DNA from: Methylobacterium sp. Leaf118 | GTDB taxonomy: Bacteria; Pseudomonadota; Alphaproteobacteria; Rhizobiales; Beijerinckiaceae | Assembly: GCF_920984675.1 (NCBI RefSeq) | Contig: NZ_CAKLBV010000037.1 | Location: 1-46,048 of the forward strand | Direction: 5' to 3' | DNA: 46,048 bases | Shown here: piece by piece, positions 1 through 7,542 of the stretch | Position numbering within the stretch: the stretch's first letter is position 1 | How the letters are laid out: every line of letters begins with the position of its first letter | The notes under the pieces: generated by a model | Told to the model about the DNA's origin: nothing | Database searches by the model: none | Seen by the model: only the letters and a program-made list of their open reading frames with translations | Made by a program: the position numbers and the translations under genes

Positions 1-682
1 CCCGCGCTTCGGGCGTTCGGGGTGAGAAGAGGACGGTTCGGGTCGGGCCCTGCTCGACGGCCCGCCCCCCGGCCAGCACGATCACCGTCTCGGCAAGCCG
101 GGCGACCTGCCCGAGATTGTGGGAGACGAGGAGGATTGCCGTGCCCTCCCGCGCCATCCCGGCGACGAGGCCTTCCACGATCTCGGTCGCGGCCGGGTCG
201 AGGCTCGCGGTCGGCTCGTCGAGGAGGAGAAGTGTGGGGCGCAGGGCCCAGGCCCGGGCCAGCGCCAAACGCTGCTGCTCGCCGCCGGAAAGGCGCGTCG
301 CGGCGTCCCCGGCCCGGCTCGCCAGGCCGACGTGGTCGAGGGCGGCGGCGACCCGCTCGGCCCGCGCCCGGCGGGACAGCTTCAGCGGCGCCAAGGCCAG
401 GGCGAGGTTGGCGGCCGCGCTCGCCCGCACCAGCGCGGGGCGCTGGAAGACGAGGGCGGAGCGGCCGGGCTGCACCGCAAGGGTGCCGGATGCAGGCCGC
501 AGCAGGCCGTCGATCACCCGCAGGCTCACGCTCTTGCCAGCGCCGTTGGGCCCGATCAGCGCGGTGATCCCGCGGGCGGGCACGTCGAAGGTGAGCCGGT
601 CCAGGATCGGCCGGCCGCCGAGCGCGAGGCTCACGCCGTCGAGGCGGATGGCGATGTCGGGGTCCGGCCGGTCCCGGCTCAC
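1..682 (-). CDS. tupC: Tungstate-type ABC transporter ATP-binding protein (partial, runs off left edge)
   Basis: ATPase that would power oxyanion import together with the permease encoded immediately upstream. The reading frame shows Walker A GPNGAGKS at about residues 44-51, the ABC signature LSGGEQQR, Walker B LLLLDEPTASLD and the H-loop SHN. About 227 codons are visible and the C-terminus lies outside the window. The chosen start is a GTG whose bases overlap the permease stop (GTGA), a typical sign of translational coupling. Assignment to the tungstate (Tup/Wtp) rather than another oxyanion family rests mainly on the permease and on the surrounding molybdopterin genes. The solute-binding protein TupA is not in the window and may lie beyond the left edge. 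Confidence 0.85.
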   Translation of the reverse strand, partial: MSRDRPDPDIAIRLDGVSLALGGRPILDRLTFDVPARGITALIGPNGAGKSVSLRVIDGLLRPASGTLAVQPGRSALVFQRPALVRASAAANLALALAPLKLSRRARAERVAAALDHVGLASRAGDAATRLSGGEQQRLALARAWALRPTLLLLDEPTASLDPAATEIVEGLVAGMAREGTAILLVSHNLGQVARLAETVIVLAGGRAVEQGPTRTVLFSPRTPEAR

Positions 683-1374
683 CCGTAGGCCCTCGCGGCG
701 TGGCCGCGCAGCAACGCCGCCGCGGCGTTCACGGCGACGACGAGGCCCATCAGGACCACGCCCAAAGCCAAAGCGAGGCTGAGGTCGCCCTTCTGCGTCT
801 CCAGCGAGATCGCGGTCGTCATGGTGCGGGTGTGGCCGTCGATATTGCCGCCGACCACCAGCACCGCGCCGATCTCCGAGATCGCCCGGCCGAAGGCGGC
901 GAGCGCGGCCGTCACCAGGGAGAAGCGGACGTCGTAGATCAGCACCATCGCCCGGCGCGGGGCCGAGAGGCGCAGCGAGCGCAGCTGCTCGCCGAGATGC
1001 GCCTCGGCATCGGCCACCACCTGCCGGGACAGGGCGGCGACGAGGGGCGTCGCGAGCACCGCCTGGGCCGCCACCATCGCCCCGGGGGTGAACAGGAGGC
1101 CGAGCGGCCCGAGCGGACCCGAACGCGACAGGAGCAGGTAGAGCAGCAGCCCGACGATGACGGGCGGCAGGCCCATGAAGGCGTTCAGTGCGGCGACGAG
1201 GACGCCCCGGCCGGGGAACCGGGCGACGGCCACGAGAGCTCCGAGCGGGATGCCCAGGAGCAGGCCGATGCTCACGGCCGTGAGACTGACGCGCAGGGAG
1301 AGGGCCGCGATCGCGACAACGTCGCGGTCCAGCGTCCACAGGCGGTCAAACGTCTCGTGAAGCGTCTCGATCAT
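679..1374 (-). CDS. tupB: Tungstate-type ABC transporter permease
   Basis: Inner-membrane permease of 231 residues with about five hydrophobic segments and a BPD_transp_1-type core. The cytoplasmic loop GRAISEIGAVLVVGGNID, followed by a TRTMTTAI motif, is characteristic of the TupB/WtpB tungstate permeases and differs from ModB sequences. It starts at an ATG 84 bases from the divergently transcribed regulator and its stop overlaps the start of the ATPase gene, so both belong to one transcript. Together they should import tungstate (possibly molybdate) for the formate dehydrogenase encoded downstream. Family membership is seen in the sequence; the preference for tungstate is inferred from homologues. 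Confidence 0.85.
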   Translation of the reverse strand: MIETLHETFDRLWTLDRDVVAIAALSLRVSLTAVSIGLLLGIPLGALVAVARFPGRGVLVAALNAFMGLPPVIVGLLLYLLLSRSGPLGPLGLLFTPGAMVAAQAVLATPLVAALSRQVVADAEAHLGEQLRSLRLSAPRRAMVLIYDVRFSLVTAALAAFGRAISEIGAVLVVGGNIDGHTRTMTTAISLETQKGDLSLALALGVVLMGLVVAVNAAAALLRGHAARAYG

Positions 1375-1458
1375 CGCCGGAGCCGGCGCCCGGAGCTGCG
1401 CCTCGACATGCCGGATGCTACGCGGGTAGATGGAAGATCAATAGGAAAGGCGTTGCAT
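1375..1458. promoter_or_regulatory. Divergent promoter region between tupB and the ModE-like regulator
   Basis: The 84 bases separate the minus-strand permease from the plus-strand regulator and must hold both start signals. The regulator ATG is preceded by AGGAAAGG about seven bases upstream, a good ribosome binding site, which decides against an upstream in-frame ATG. No clear ModE-type palindrome was found by eye, but this is the natural place for autoregulation. Confidence 0.4.
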
Positions 1459-2472
1459 ATGAGGGTCAGCCTGCGGCTGGACGGGCGCGCCGGCCTCGGC
1501 CGGGCCGAGATCGCCCTCATGCCCACCCTTACGCTGCTGGAGGCCCTGGACCGGACCGGCTCGCTCCAGGGCGCAGCCTCGGAACTCGGCGTTTCCTACC
1601 GCTCGGCCTGGGGCCAGCTCGCCGCGCTCGAACACGCCCTCGGCCGCGCGGCGGCGCTGAAGACGAAGGGACATGGCAGCGCGCTCACCCCCCTGGGGCG
1701 GGACCTGCTCGCCCTGCTCAAGGCCTCGCAGGTTCGGCTCGGGCCGGCCTTCGCCGCGGAGGAGATGGCCCTGTCGGAGGGCTTGCAGCGCTTGCTGGAG
1801 CCCGCCGCCGCCCGCATCCGCCTCGCGGCGAGCCACGACCCGCTCCTTCTCGAGGCCCTCGAGACGCGCCGGGAGTTCGACCTCGGGATCGCCGGAAGCC
1901 TCGATGCGCTGGCGCGCCTGCGGGGCGGCGCGGTCGATGCGGCGGGCTTCCATTTCGGCGCCGACGGGGCGCCCCCGCCGCCCTTCGACACGGTGTTCCG
2001 CGATCCCGACCTCGCGGTGCTGCCGCTGTTTCGCCGGGAGCAGGGGTTGATGCTCGCCCCCGGCAATCCGCTGCGTCTCGGCGGGATCGCCGACATCGCC
2101 GCCCGCAAGGCCCGGTTCGTCAACCGGCAGCACGGCGCCGGGACGCGCATCTGGTTCGAGCGGCTCTGCCAGGAGGCGGGGACGCTCCTCGAGACCATCG
2201 TCGGGCATCAGACCGAGGAATTCACCCATCAGGCGGTGGCGGCGCTCATCGCCACGGGCGCCGCGGATGTCGGCATGGGCACCCGCGCGGTCGCCGAGCG
2301 CTTCGCCCTCGACTACCGGCCGCTCGGCTGGGAAACCTATTACCTCGCCGTCCGCGCCGCCCTTCCGCCGGAGCGGCTGGCGCCCCTGCGGGCACTCCTC
2401 GCCCGGCGGGCCGAGACGGCCTCGGGCTACGCCCCACCGCGGGAGGCGAGCGCTCACCAGAGGAGCGCGTGA
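1459..2472 (+). CDS. ModE-like transcriptional regulator with a C-terminal PBP-like domain
   Basis: A 337-residue one-component regulator. Residues about 15-100 form a winged helix-turn-helix of the ModE/LysR kind (LLEALDRTGSLQGAASELG then SYRSAWGQLAALE). Residues about 120-320 resemble the substrate-binding-protein-like domain PF12727, with the motif FVNRQHGAGTR, HQAVAALIATGAADVG and a C-terminal segment like those of bacterial oxyanion-binding proteins. The same type of domain is fused to the MoeA homologue at 4246-6216, which suggests a shared ligand such as molybdate, tungstate or a cofactor intermediate. It is divergent from tupBC, and its last 19 bases overlap the end of the convergent moeA gene. 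It probably controls oxyanion uptake and/or moeA expression; ligand and direction of control are inference. Confidence 0.8.
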   Translation: MRVSLRLDGRAGLGRAEIALMPTLTLLEALDRTGSLQGAASELGVSYRSAWGQLAALEHALGRAAALKTKGHGSALTPLGRDLLALLKASQVRLGPAFAAEEMALSEGLQRLLEPAAARIRLAASHDPLLLEALETRREFDLGIAGSLDALARLRGGAVDAAGFHFGADGAPPPPFDTVFRDPDLAVLPLFRREQGLMLAPGNPLRLGGIADIAARKARFVNRQHGAGTRIWFERLCQEAGTLLETIVGHQTEEFTHQAVAALIATGAADVGMGTRAVAERFALDYRPLGWETYYLAVRAALPPERLAPLRALLARRAETASGYAPPREASAHQRSA

Positions 2473-3701
2473 GGGTGGAACGCCAGAATGTCCCCCGGTG
2501 CGACGTTGGTCATGTCGTCGGGCAGTTCCACGAGGCCGTCGCTGCCGGTCAGTGAGGTCAGCACGCCCGCCCCGTCCCGGGAAAACTTTCGGGCTTCCCG
2601 ACCCTCGGCGCCGGCCTCGAGGGTGACCCGGACGAATTCCCGGCGTCCCTGCTTCTTCCGATAGGGGAAGCCCGCCCGGACCGGGAAGGTGAGGGGCGGC
2701 TCGTAGAGGGCCCCGCCGAGGCGGGCGAGGAGCGGGCGCACGACGAAGAGCAGGGTCACGTAGACCGCCACCGGGTTGCCCGGCAGGCCGATGAAGGGCG
2801 TACCGGCCACCAACCCGGCGGCGACCGGCCGACCGGGCTTGATCGCGAGGCGCCACAGCACGAGCCGCCCCAGGCGCTCGACCGCCGCCTTGACGTGGTC
2901 CTCCTCGCCCGTGGAGACGCCGCCGGAGGTCAGGATCAGGTCGTGGTCCCGGGCCGCCTCGGCGAGGTGGTGGCCCAGGGTGGCGGGATCGTCGCGCAGG
3001 ATGCCGAGATCGTGCACCGTGCAGCCGAGGCGCCGCAGCAGAGAGGCGAGCAGCACCCGGTTGGAATCGTGGATCGCGCCGGCCGGAAGCGGCGCGCCGG
3101 GCTCGGCCAGCTCGTTGCCGGTCGAGAACAGCGCCACCCTGAGGCGCCGCCGCACGAGAAGGCGGGCATGGCCGGTCGCGGCGGCCAGGGCGAGGTCCTG
3201 CGGGCGCAGGCGCCGCCCGCCGGGGATCGCCAGCGCCCCCCGCGCCAGATCCTCGCCGGCCGGCCGGGCGTTGGCGCCGAGCTTGAGCCCCCGGGGCAGG
3301 GCGACGCGCCCAGCCTCCAGACGCACGTCCTCCTGCATGAACACCGTGTCGGCGCCGGTCGGCATCGGGGCGCCGGTGAAGATGCGGATCGCGGCGCCCG
3401 GCCCCAGGGCCTGCGCGGCGGCGCCGGCGGGCAGGCGGCCGGTCACCGGCAGAACGGTCTCGGCCGCATCCGAAAGGTCGGCGTGACGCACCGCGTAGCC
3501 GTCGACCGCCGAATTCCAGAAGGGCGGCAGGTCGTGCCCCGCATAAACGTCCTGGGCGGCGACGCGGCCATCGGCCTCGTGGAGGGGAACGGTCTCGGAC
3601 CCGGCGATCACGGGGAAGCGCTCGCCGATGCGGGCCAGCGCCTCCTCGATCGGCAGAAGCTTGCCGCCGAAGGCGAAGCAATCATCGGTGAGCTGGGCCA
3701 T
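2454..3701 (-). CDS. moeA: Molybdopterin molybdenumtransferase MoeA (canonical copy)
   Basis: MoeA of 415 residues, the usual length. It inserts molybdate (or tungstate) into adenylylated molybdopterin in the cytoplasm. Recognisable motifs are the FSTGNEL segment, TSGGVSTGEEDHV (the SGG-S-G-D signature of the MoaB/Mog fold), KPGRPVAAG and GLPGNPVAVYV. Domain IV follows at the C-terminus. The ATG overlaps the stop codon of mobB by one base, so translation is coupled to the upstream gene. It is the downstream end of a run of four minus-strand cofactor genes. It has the most conserved motifs of the three MoeA-type proteins here and is the most likely to carry out the standard reaction. Confidence 0.93.
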   Translation of the reverse strand: MAQLTDDCFAFGGKLLPIEEALARIGERFPVIAGSETVPLHEADGRVAAQDVYAGHDLPPFWNSAVDGYAVRHADLSDAAETVLPVTGRLPAGAAAQALGPGAAIRIFTGAPMPTGADTVFMQEDVRLEAGRVALPRGLKLGANARPAGEDLARGALAIPGGRRLRPQDLALAAATGHARLLVRRRLRVALFSTGNELAEPGAPLPAGAIHDSNRVLLASLLRRLGCTVHDLGILRDDPATLGHHLAEAARDHDLILTSGGVSTGEEDHVKAAVERLGRLVLWRLAIKPGRPVAAGLVAGTPFIGLPGNPVAVYVTLLFVVRPLLARLGGALYEPPLTFPVRAGFPYRKKQGRREFVRVTLEAGAEGREARKFSRDGAGVLTSLTGSDGLVELPDDMTNVAPGDILAFHPHALLW

Positions 3702-4249
3702 CAGCGGGGCTCCGGACGGGGTTCCAAGCGCGTCAGCACCGCGTCCAGGGGCTGTGCCCGTGCGAGCACCAGATCGGCGATGGCGGCGACGTCGTCTAGC
3801 CCGACCACCGGTACCGCGGCCTCCGGGAACGGCACGTCGCTGGCGATGCCGACGATGTGCGGATCGTCCGGATGGAGCGGCGGCCGGCCATTGGCCGCAC
3901 GGAACACTTCGAGCTTGGGATGGGCCTCGCGCTTGAAGCCCTCGACCAGGGCGATCCCCTCCGGCGTCAGGCGCCGGAGCAGATCGGGCAGGCGCGCCTC
4001 GGCGCCGTCGGCGACCTCACGGATCTGCGCCCAGCGCCGGGCCGAGGAGACGATGACCTCGCGGGCGCCCGCCTCGCGGTGGACGTGGGAATCCTTGCCC
4101 GGATGGTCGATGTCGAAGCCGTGATGGGCGTGTTTGAGGGTCGCGACCCGGACGCCGCGGCCGACCAGGAGCGGGATGAGCCGCGCCAGGAGCGTGGTCT
4201 TGCCCGCCCCACTCCAGCCGGCGAGGCCGATGACCTTGAGGCCGCTCAT
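3701..4249 (-). CDS. mobB: Molybdopterin-guanine dinucleotide biosynthesis protein MobB
   Basis: P-loop GTPase-like protein of 182 residues that assists formation or delivery of the bis-MGD cofactor. The N-terminus has the Walker A motif GWSGAGKTTL in a typical MobB context (VIGLAGWSGAGKTTLLARL), followed by KHAHHGFDIDHPGKDSHVHR, the family's conserved histidine-rich segment. The region VEGFKREAHPKLEVFR is also diagnostic. The start is an ATG whose bases overlap the stop of the preceding moeA-PBP gene (ATGA). The FDH alpha subunit encoded downstream belongs to the bis-MGD family, so the role fits. MobA, its usual partner, is not in the window. Confidence 0.92.
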   Translation of the reverse strand: MSGLKVIGLAGWSGAGKTTLLARLIPLLVGRGVRVATLKHAHHGFDIDHPGKDSHVHREAGAREVIVSSARRWAQIREVADGAEARLPDLLRRLTPEGIALVEGFKREAHPKLEVFRAANGRPPLHPDDPHIVGIASDVPFPEAAVPVVGLDDVAAIADLVLARAQPLDAVLTRLEPRPEPR

Positions 4250-6216
4250 GCCGCGTCTCCCGCCGGTGTGAAGCCGAGTTCGCCCAGAGCCGCCGCGGTC
4301 TCCGGCGCGCCGAGCAGGGCCAGGAAGGCGGCCAGAGCCGGCCGCGCCTCCGTCCCCGCCGTGTAGGCGAAGTCGTAATGCTCTTCGGTCAGCGGCAGGA
4401 ACCCGAGGCCGTAGGGAGCCGCCACGCTGGCGATGGCCACGCCCCAATCGGCCCGGCCCTGCGCCACCGCGGCCGCGACGGCGTTGTGCGAGCGCGGCTG
4501 GTTCCAGAAACCGGCCGGTCGGGCCCCGCCGAGGAGCCCGTCGACGAGGAGGCGGGTGCCGGAGCCGGCGTTGCGATTGACCATGACGGCCCCCGCATCC
4601 GCCAGGGCGGCGGCGACGCCCTCCGGCGCGCTCCGGCCCTCGAAGCGCCCGTCGCCGGGGCGGAACACCACACCCTGGAGGCGGCGCCAGCCGGGGGCCA
4701 GGCGCATATTCGGAGCGAGGAGCGGCGCGTTGTAGCGGCCGGTCTCGGGATCGAGCAGGTGCATGGCGGCGAGATCGCACTCGCCCCGGCGCAGCGCCGC
4801 GAGCCCGCCGGCCGACCCCACCCAGACGGTGCGGGCGGAAAAGCCCCGCTCCGCGAGCAGCCCGACCAGCCGGTCGAGCCCGACGCAGTGGCTGCCGACA
4901 AGGGTCAGGTCCGGCGCCCGCACGCCCTGGCCGAGGCGCATCACCGAGACCGCCTCGCCCGCCTCCAGCCCGGAGCGGGCGGCGGGGATCGCGAAGAAGC
5001 CGTCGGCCTGGGAGAAAGCGGTGACGGAGCCCGAGCCCTTCGCCAGCGGCAGGGCCACCGGCCCCGCCGGTCCGCGGGCCAGGGAGGCCATCACGAACTC
5101 GGTGCGGCCGAGTTCGGACGGGACGCGCTGCGGCACGACGGCACTCACCGCCTCCTCCTCCCGCGGCGGCAGACCGCCGAGGGCGCGCACCAGCGGCAGG
5201 ACGAATTCGTGGAAGGTGAACATCGCCGAGGTCGGGAAGCCCGGCAGCACCACCACGGGCGTATCCTGGGCCACCGCGAGACAGAGCGGCTTACCGGGCT
5301 TCAGGGCCACGCCGTGAACCAGGATGCCGGGCGCCCCGAGACGGTGAAGGATGCGGTGGGACACGTCACCCGCGCCCTTCGACGTGCCCCCCGACAGGAC
5401 GACGAGGTCGTGGCCGGTCATCGCCCCATGCAGGGCCGCCTCCAGGGCGGTCTCGTCGTCACGCACGATCCCGAGGGCCACCGCCTCGCCGCCATTCTCC
5501 GTGACCGCGGCGGCGACGATCGCCCCGTTCGAGTCGTAGATCGCGCCGGGCGCCAGAGGCGCGCCGGGCTCGGTCAACTCGTCGCCCGTCGAGAGAACCG
5601 CGACCCGGGGGCGACGCACCACCGGCACCAGGGCGAGCCCGCAGGCCGCCAGCATCCCGATCTCGCGGGCGGTGATCCGGAGGCCCTTGCGCAACACGGT
5701 CTCGCCCAGGGCCATGTCGGCACCGGCGTAGCCGATGAACTGGCCCGGCCGGACCGGCTGGAGGACCTCGATGGCGAGACGTCCCTCGTCGAATTCCGTC
5801 TGCTCCACCATCACCACCGCGTCGGCCCCGCGGGGGATCACCCCGCCGGTGGCGACCGGAGTAGCCGTGCCGGGCCCGACGGCGAGCGCCGGGGCGACGC
5901 CGCAGGCCAGGATCTCGCGGTTGAGGGCGAGGCGGCAGGGGCTCGCCGGGCCAGCCCCCTCGGTGTCGGCGGCGCGCAGGGCGAAGCCGTCAACGAGCGC
6001 CCGGTCGAAGGGCGGCACGTCGATCGGCGAGGCGAGATCGCAGGCCAGCACCCGCCCCAAGGACGCGGCGAGCGGCACGGACTCGGCCGGCAGGGCCACA
6101 TGCGGCACCGCGGCCCGGAAGATGGCCAGAGCCTCCTCCCGGCTCATCACCGTCAGGAATTGCTCCTGGCGGGACGCTGCCGCGAGGCGCCGGGTGAAGT
6201 CGCTCCCGTCACTCAC
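4246..6216 (-). CDS. MoeA fused to a periplasmic-binding-protein-like domain
   Basis: A 656-residue two-part protein. Residues about 35-420 are MoeA-like, with LSTGDELTEPGAPLAPGAIY, LSGGTSKGAGDVSHR, KPGKPLCLAV and VLPGFPTSAM. Residues about 430-650 form a PF12727-type PBP-like domain with VNRNAGSGTRLLVDGLL and AVAAAVAQGRADWGVAIAS, related to the C-terminal half of the regulator at 1459-2472. No signal peptide is seen, so both halves should be cytoplasmic. The GTG start was chosen because it overlaps the stop of the gene upstream by four bases. MoeA-PBP fusions are known in bacteria and archaea but their specific role is unsettled. The binding domain could sense or hand over tungstate or molybdate; that is inference. 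Confidence 0.85.
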   Translation of the reverse strand: MSDGSDFTRRLAAASRQEQFLTVMSREEALAIFRAAVPHVALPAESVPLAASLGRVLACDLASPIDVPPFDRALVDGFALRAADTEGAGPASPCRLALNREILACGVAPALAVGPGTATPVATGGVIPRGADAVVMVEQTEFDEGRLAIEVLQPVRPGQFIGYAGADMALGETVLRKGLRITAREIGMLAACGLALVPVVRRPRVAVLSTGDELTEPGAPLAPGAIYDSNGAIVAAAVTENGGEAVALGIVRDDETALEAALHGAMTGHDLVVLSGGTSKGAGDVSHRILHRLGAPGILVHGVALKPGKPLCLAVAQDTPVVVLPGFPTSAMFTFHEFVLPLVRALGGLPPREEEAVSAVVPQRVPSELGRTEFVMASLARGPAGPVALPLAKGSGSVTAFSQADGFFAIPAARSGLEAGEAVSVMRLGQGVRAPDLTLVGSHCVGLDRLVGLLAERGFSARTVWVGSAGGLAALRRGECDLAAMHLLDPETGRYNAPLLAPNMRLAPGWRRLQGVVFRPGDGRFEGRSAPEGVAAALADAGAVMVNRNAGSGTRLLVDGLLGGARPAGFWNQPRSHNAVAAAVAQGRADWGVAIASVAAPYGLGFLPLTEEHYDFAYTAGTEARPALAAFLALLGAPETAAALGELGFTPAGDAA

Positions 6217-7307
6217 AGATCCAGAACCTCGACCTCTTTCCCCTCCGGATAGCCTTCGCAATCCGGCGGAACCAGCAGGGCCGCCTCGGCCTCGCACAGC
6301 CGGCGCAGCGGCAGATCGACCGCGCCGAGGGGCTCGACGCCCCCCGGGACGCGGCGCAGATACACGATTTCGCTCAGGCCGATGCCCGAGGCGACCTTCC
6401 GGGCCAGCGTCGCGCGGATCGCGGGCGAAGGGGTGGCCCCCGAGAGCGCCGCGACGAGCGGTTGGCCGAGCGCCAGATAAACGGCCAGAGCCGCCTCGGG
6501 ACGGCCCGGCAGGAGCAGCACGGGACGTCCGCCCGCCTCGCCGAGGCCGGCGGTCTCGCCGGGGCGCAGGGCGATGCCGTGGACGAGGAGCCGGCCGGCC
6601 CCGGCGAGCCCGGCGGCGCTGTGATCGGTGCGCCCGAACCCGGTCCCCCCGATCACCAGGATCGTGTCGGCCGGGCTGCCGCGAAGGGCGTCGACGAGGG
6701 CGCCCGGCTCGTCGGGCACCGTCACGGTTTCGGCCACGCCGCCCTGCCGTGCCACGAGGGCGGCGAGGACCGGGGACAGGGCATCGAGCTCGGGCCCGCC
6801 CGTCACGATGAGCGCGATCCGCGGGCGGCGCACCGCCACGGTGGCGACGCCGCAGGCGGCCAAGGCCAGGAGATGGAGCGGGCCGATCCGTTCGCCGGGC
6901 CGGATCAAGCCATCGCCGGCCTGAAAATCCTCGCCCGGCGCCCGCACGCCCTCCCGCGGGGCGAGATCGGCCACCGCGTCGCGCCCTTCGAGGCCCTCCG
7001 GCGGCAACACCGCATCGGTGCCGGGGGGCAGGGCCTCCCCGGCCTCGACCCAGTCGGGCGCCTGGGGCAGGCGCAGCGGGGAGTAGGGTGACGCACCGCC
7101 GATCGAGGCCGCCTCCACCGCATAGCCGTCGCGCAGGGTCGTCGGCCGGGACGGATGCGGACCCGGAGCGGTCACCGGCACGGCGCAGATGCAGCCGAGG
7201 GCGTCGGCGATCCTAGCGGTTTCAGGCCGCAAAGGCGCGGCGAGCGACAGCAGAAGCGCCCGCGCCTCGGCGAGCGGCGTCAGCGCCGCGGAGGCCGTCC
7301 GGGTCAT
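6213..7307 (-). CDS. Divergent MoeA-like protein
   Basis: A 364-residue protein with the overall MoeA layout but altered active-site motifs. The position of STG-x-EL reads VTGGPEL, the SGG-S-G signature reads IGGTGFGRTDHS, the KPG motif reads RPGETAGLG and the LPGNP motif reads LLPGRPEAA. It is the first gene of the minus-strand moeA/mobB run and overlaps the next gene by four bases. It may act as a partner subunit, a scaffold, or a MoeA with different metal or cofactor specificity. Loss of several conserved residues makes the standard molybdate-insertion activity doubtful. Membership of the MoeA family is fairly sure; function is not. Confidence 0.75.
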   Translation of the reverse strand: MTRTASAALTPLAEARALLLSLAAPLRPETARIADALGCICAVPVTAPGPHPSRPTTLRDGYAVEAASIGGASPYSPLRLPQAPDWVEAGEALPPGTDAVLPPEGLEGRDAVADLAPREGVRAPGEDFQAGDGLIRPGERIGPLHLLALAACGVATVAVRRPRIALIVTGGPELDALSPVLAALVARQGGVAETVTVPDEPGALVDALRGSPADTILVIGGTGFGRTDHSAAGLAGAGRLLVHGIALRPGETAGLGEAGGRPVLLLPGRPEAALAVYLALGQPLVAALSGATPSPAIRATLARKVASGIGLSEIVYLRRVPGGVEPLGAVDLPLRRLCEAEAALLVPPDCEGYPEGKEVEVLDL

Positions 7308-7542
7308 GGGCCGGCCCGGCGATGCGTCGGGACGGGGGAGCGTCTGCCAAAGGCCGTCATCGGCCGAGAGCGATGCGCCATCCCCCGACGTTATTCAAGA
7401 TTCAGGGGCCTCTCGGAACGCGAGCGGCCCCGTCGTGGCGACCGGCCGGGCCGCCCGCCTGCGTCGCCCCGCCCGCCTGTGTCGCACAGACAGGGCGCCG
7501 GGCCCTCGGCTATGGTCCGCGCCGTTCCTGCTCCGGTCCGTC
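7308..7542. promoter_or_regulatory. Divergent intergenic region between the moeA-like run and the WD40-cytochrome c gene
   Basis: The 235 bases hold promoters for both directions. Around 7390-7405 there is a short AT-richer patch (GTTATTCAAGATTC), the likeliest RNA polymerase contact site. At 7452-7467 and 7470-7485 a 16-base unit (CGCCCGCCTG then C or T, then GTCGC) occurs twice with one mismatch and an 18-base period, which could be a double operator or chance in GC-rich DNA. No small gene is supported. Confidence 0.35.

Noticed and set aside
22..782. Plus-strand open frames over the left edge
   Set aside because: They are Arg/Pro-rich shadow frames opposite tupC; the minus-strand frame has intact Walker A, signature and Walker B motifs.
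700..1458. Long N-terminal extension of the ModE-like regulator
   Set aside because: The extension is opposite tupB and highly charged without domains; a good ribosome binding site precedes the ATG at 1459.
4378..6252. Long plus-strand frame of 624 codons opposite the moeA-PBP gene
   Set aside because: Composition (His, Arg, Gly, Gln-rich) is typical of an antisense frame in GC-rich DNA and no domain is recognisable.
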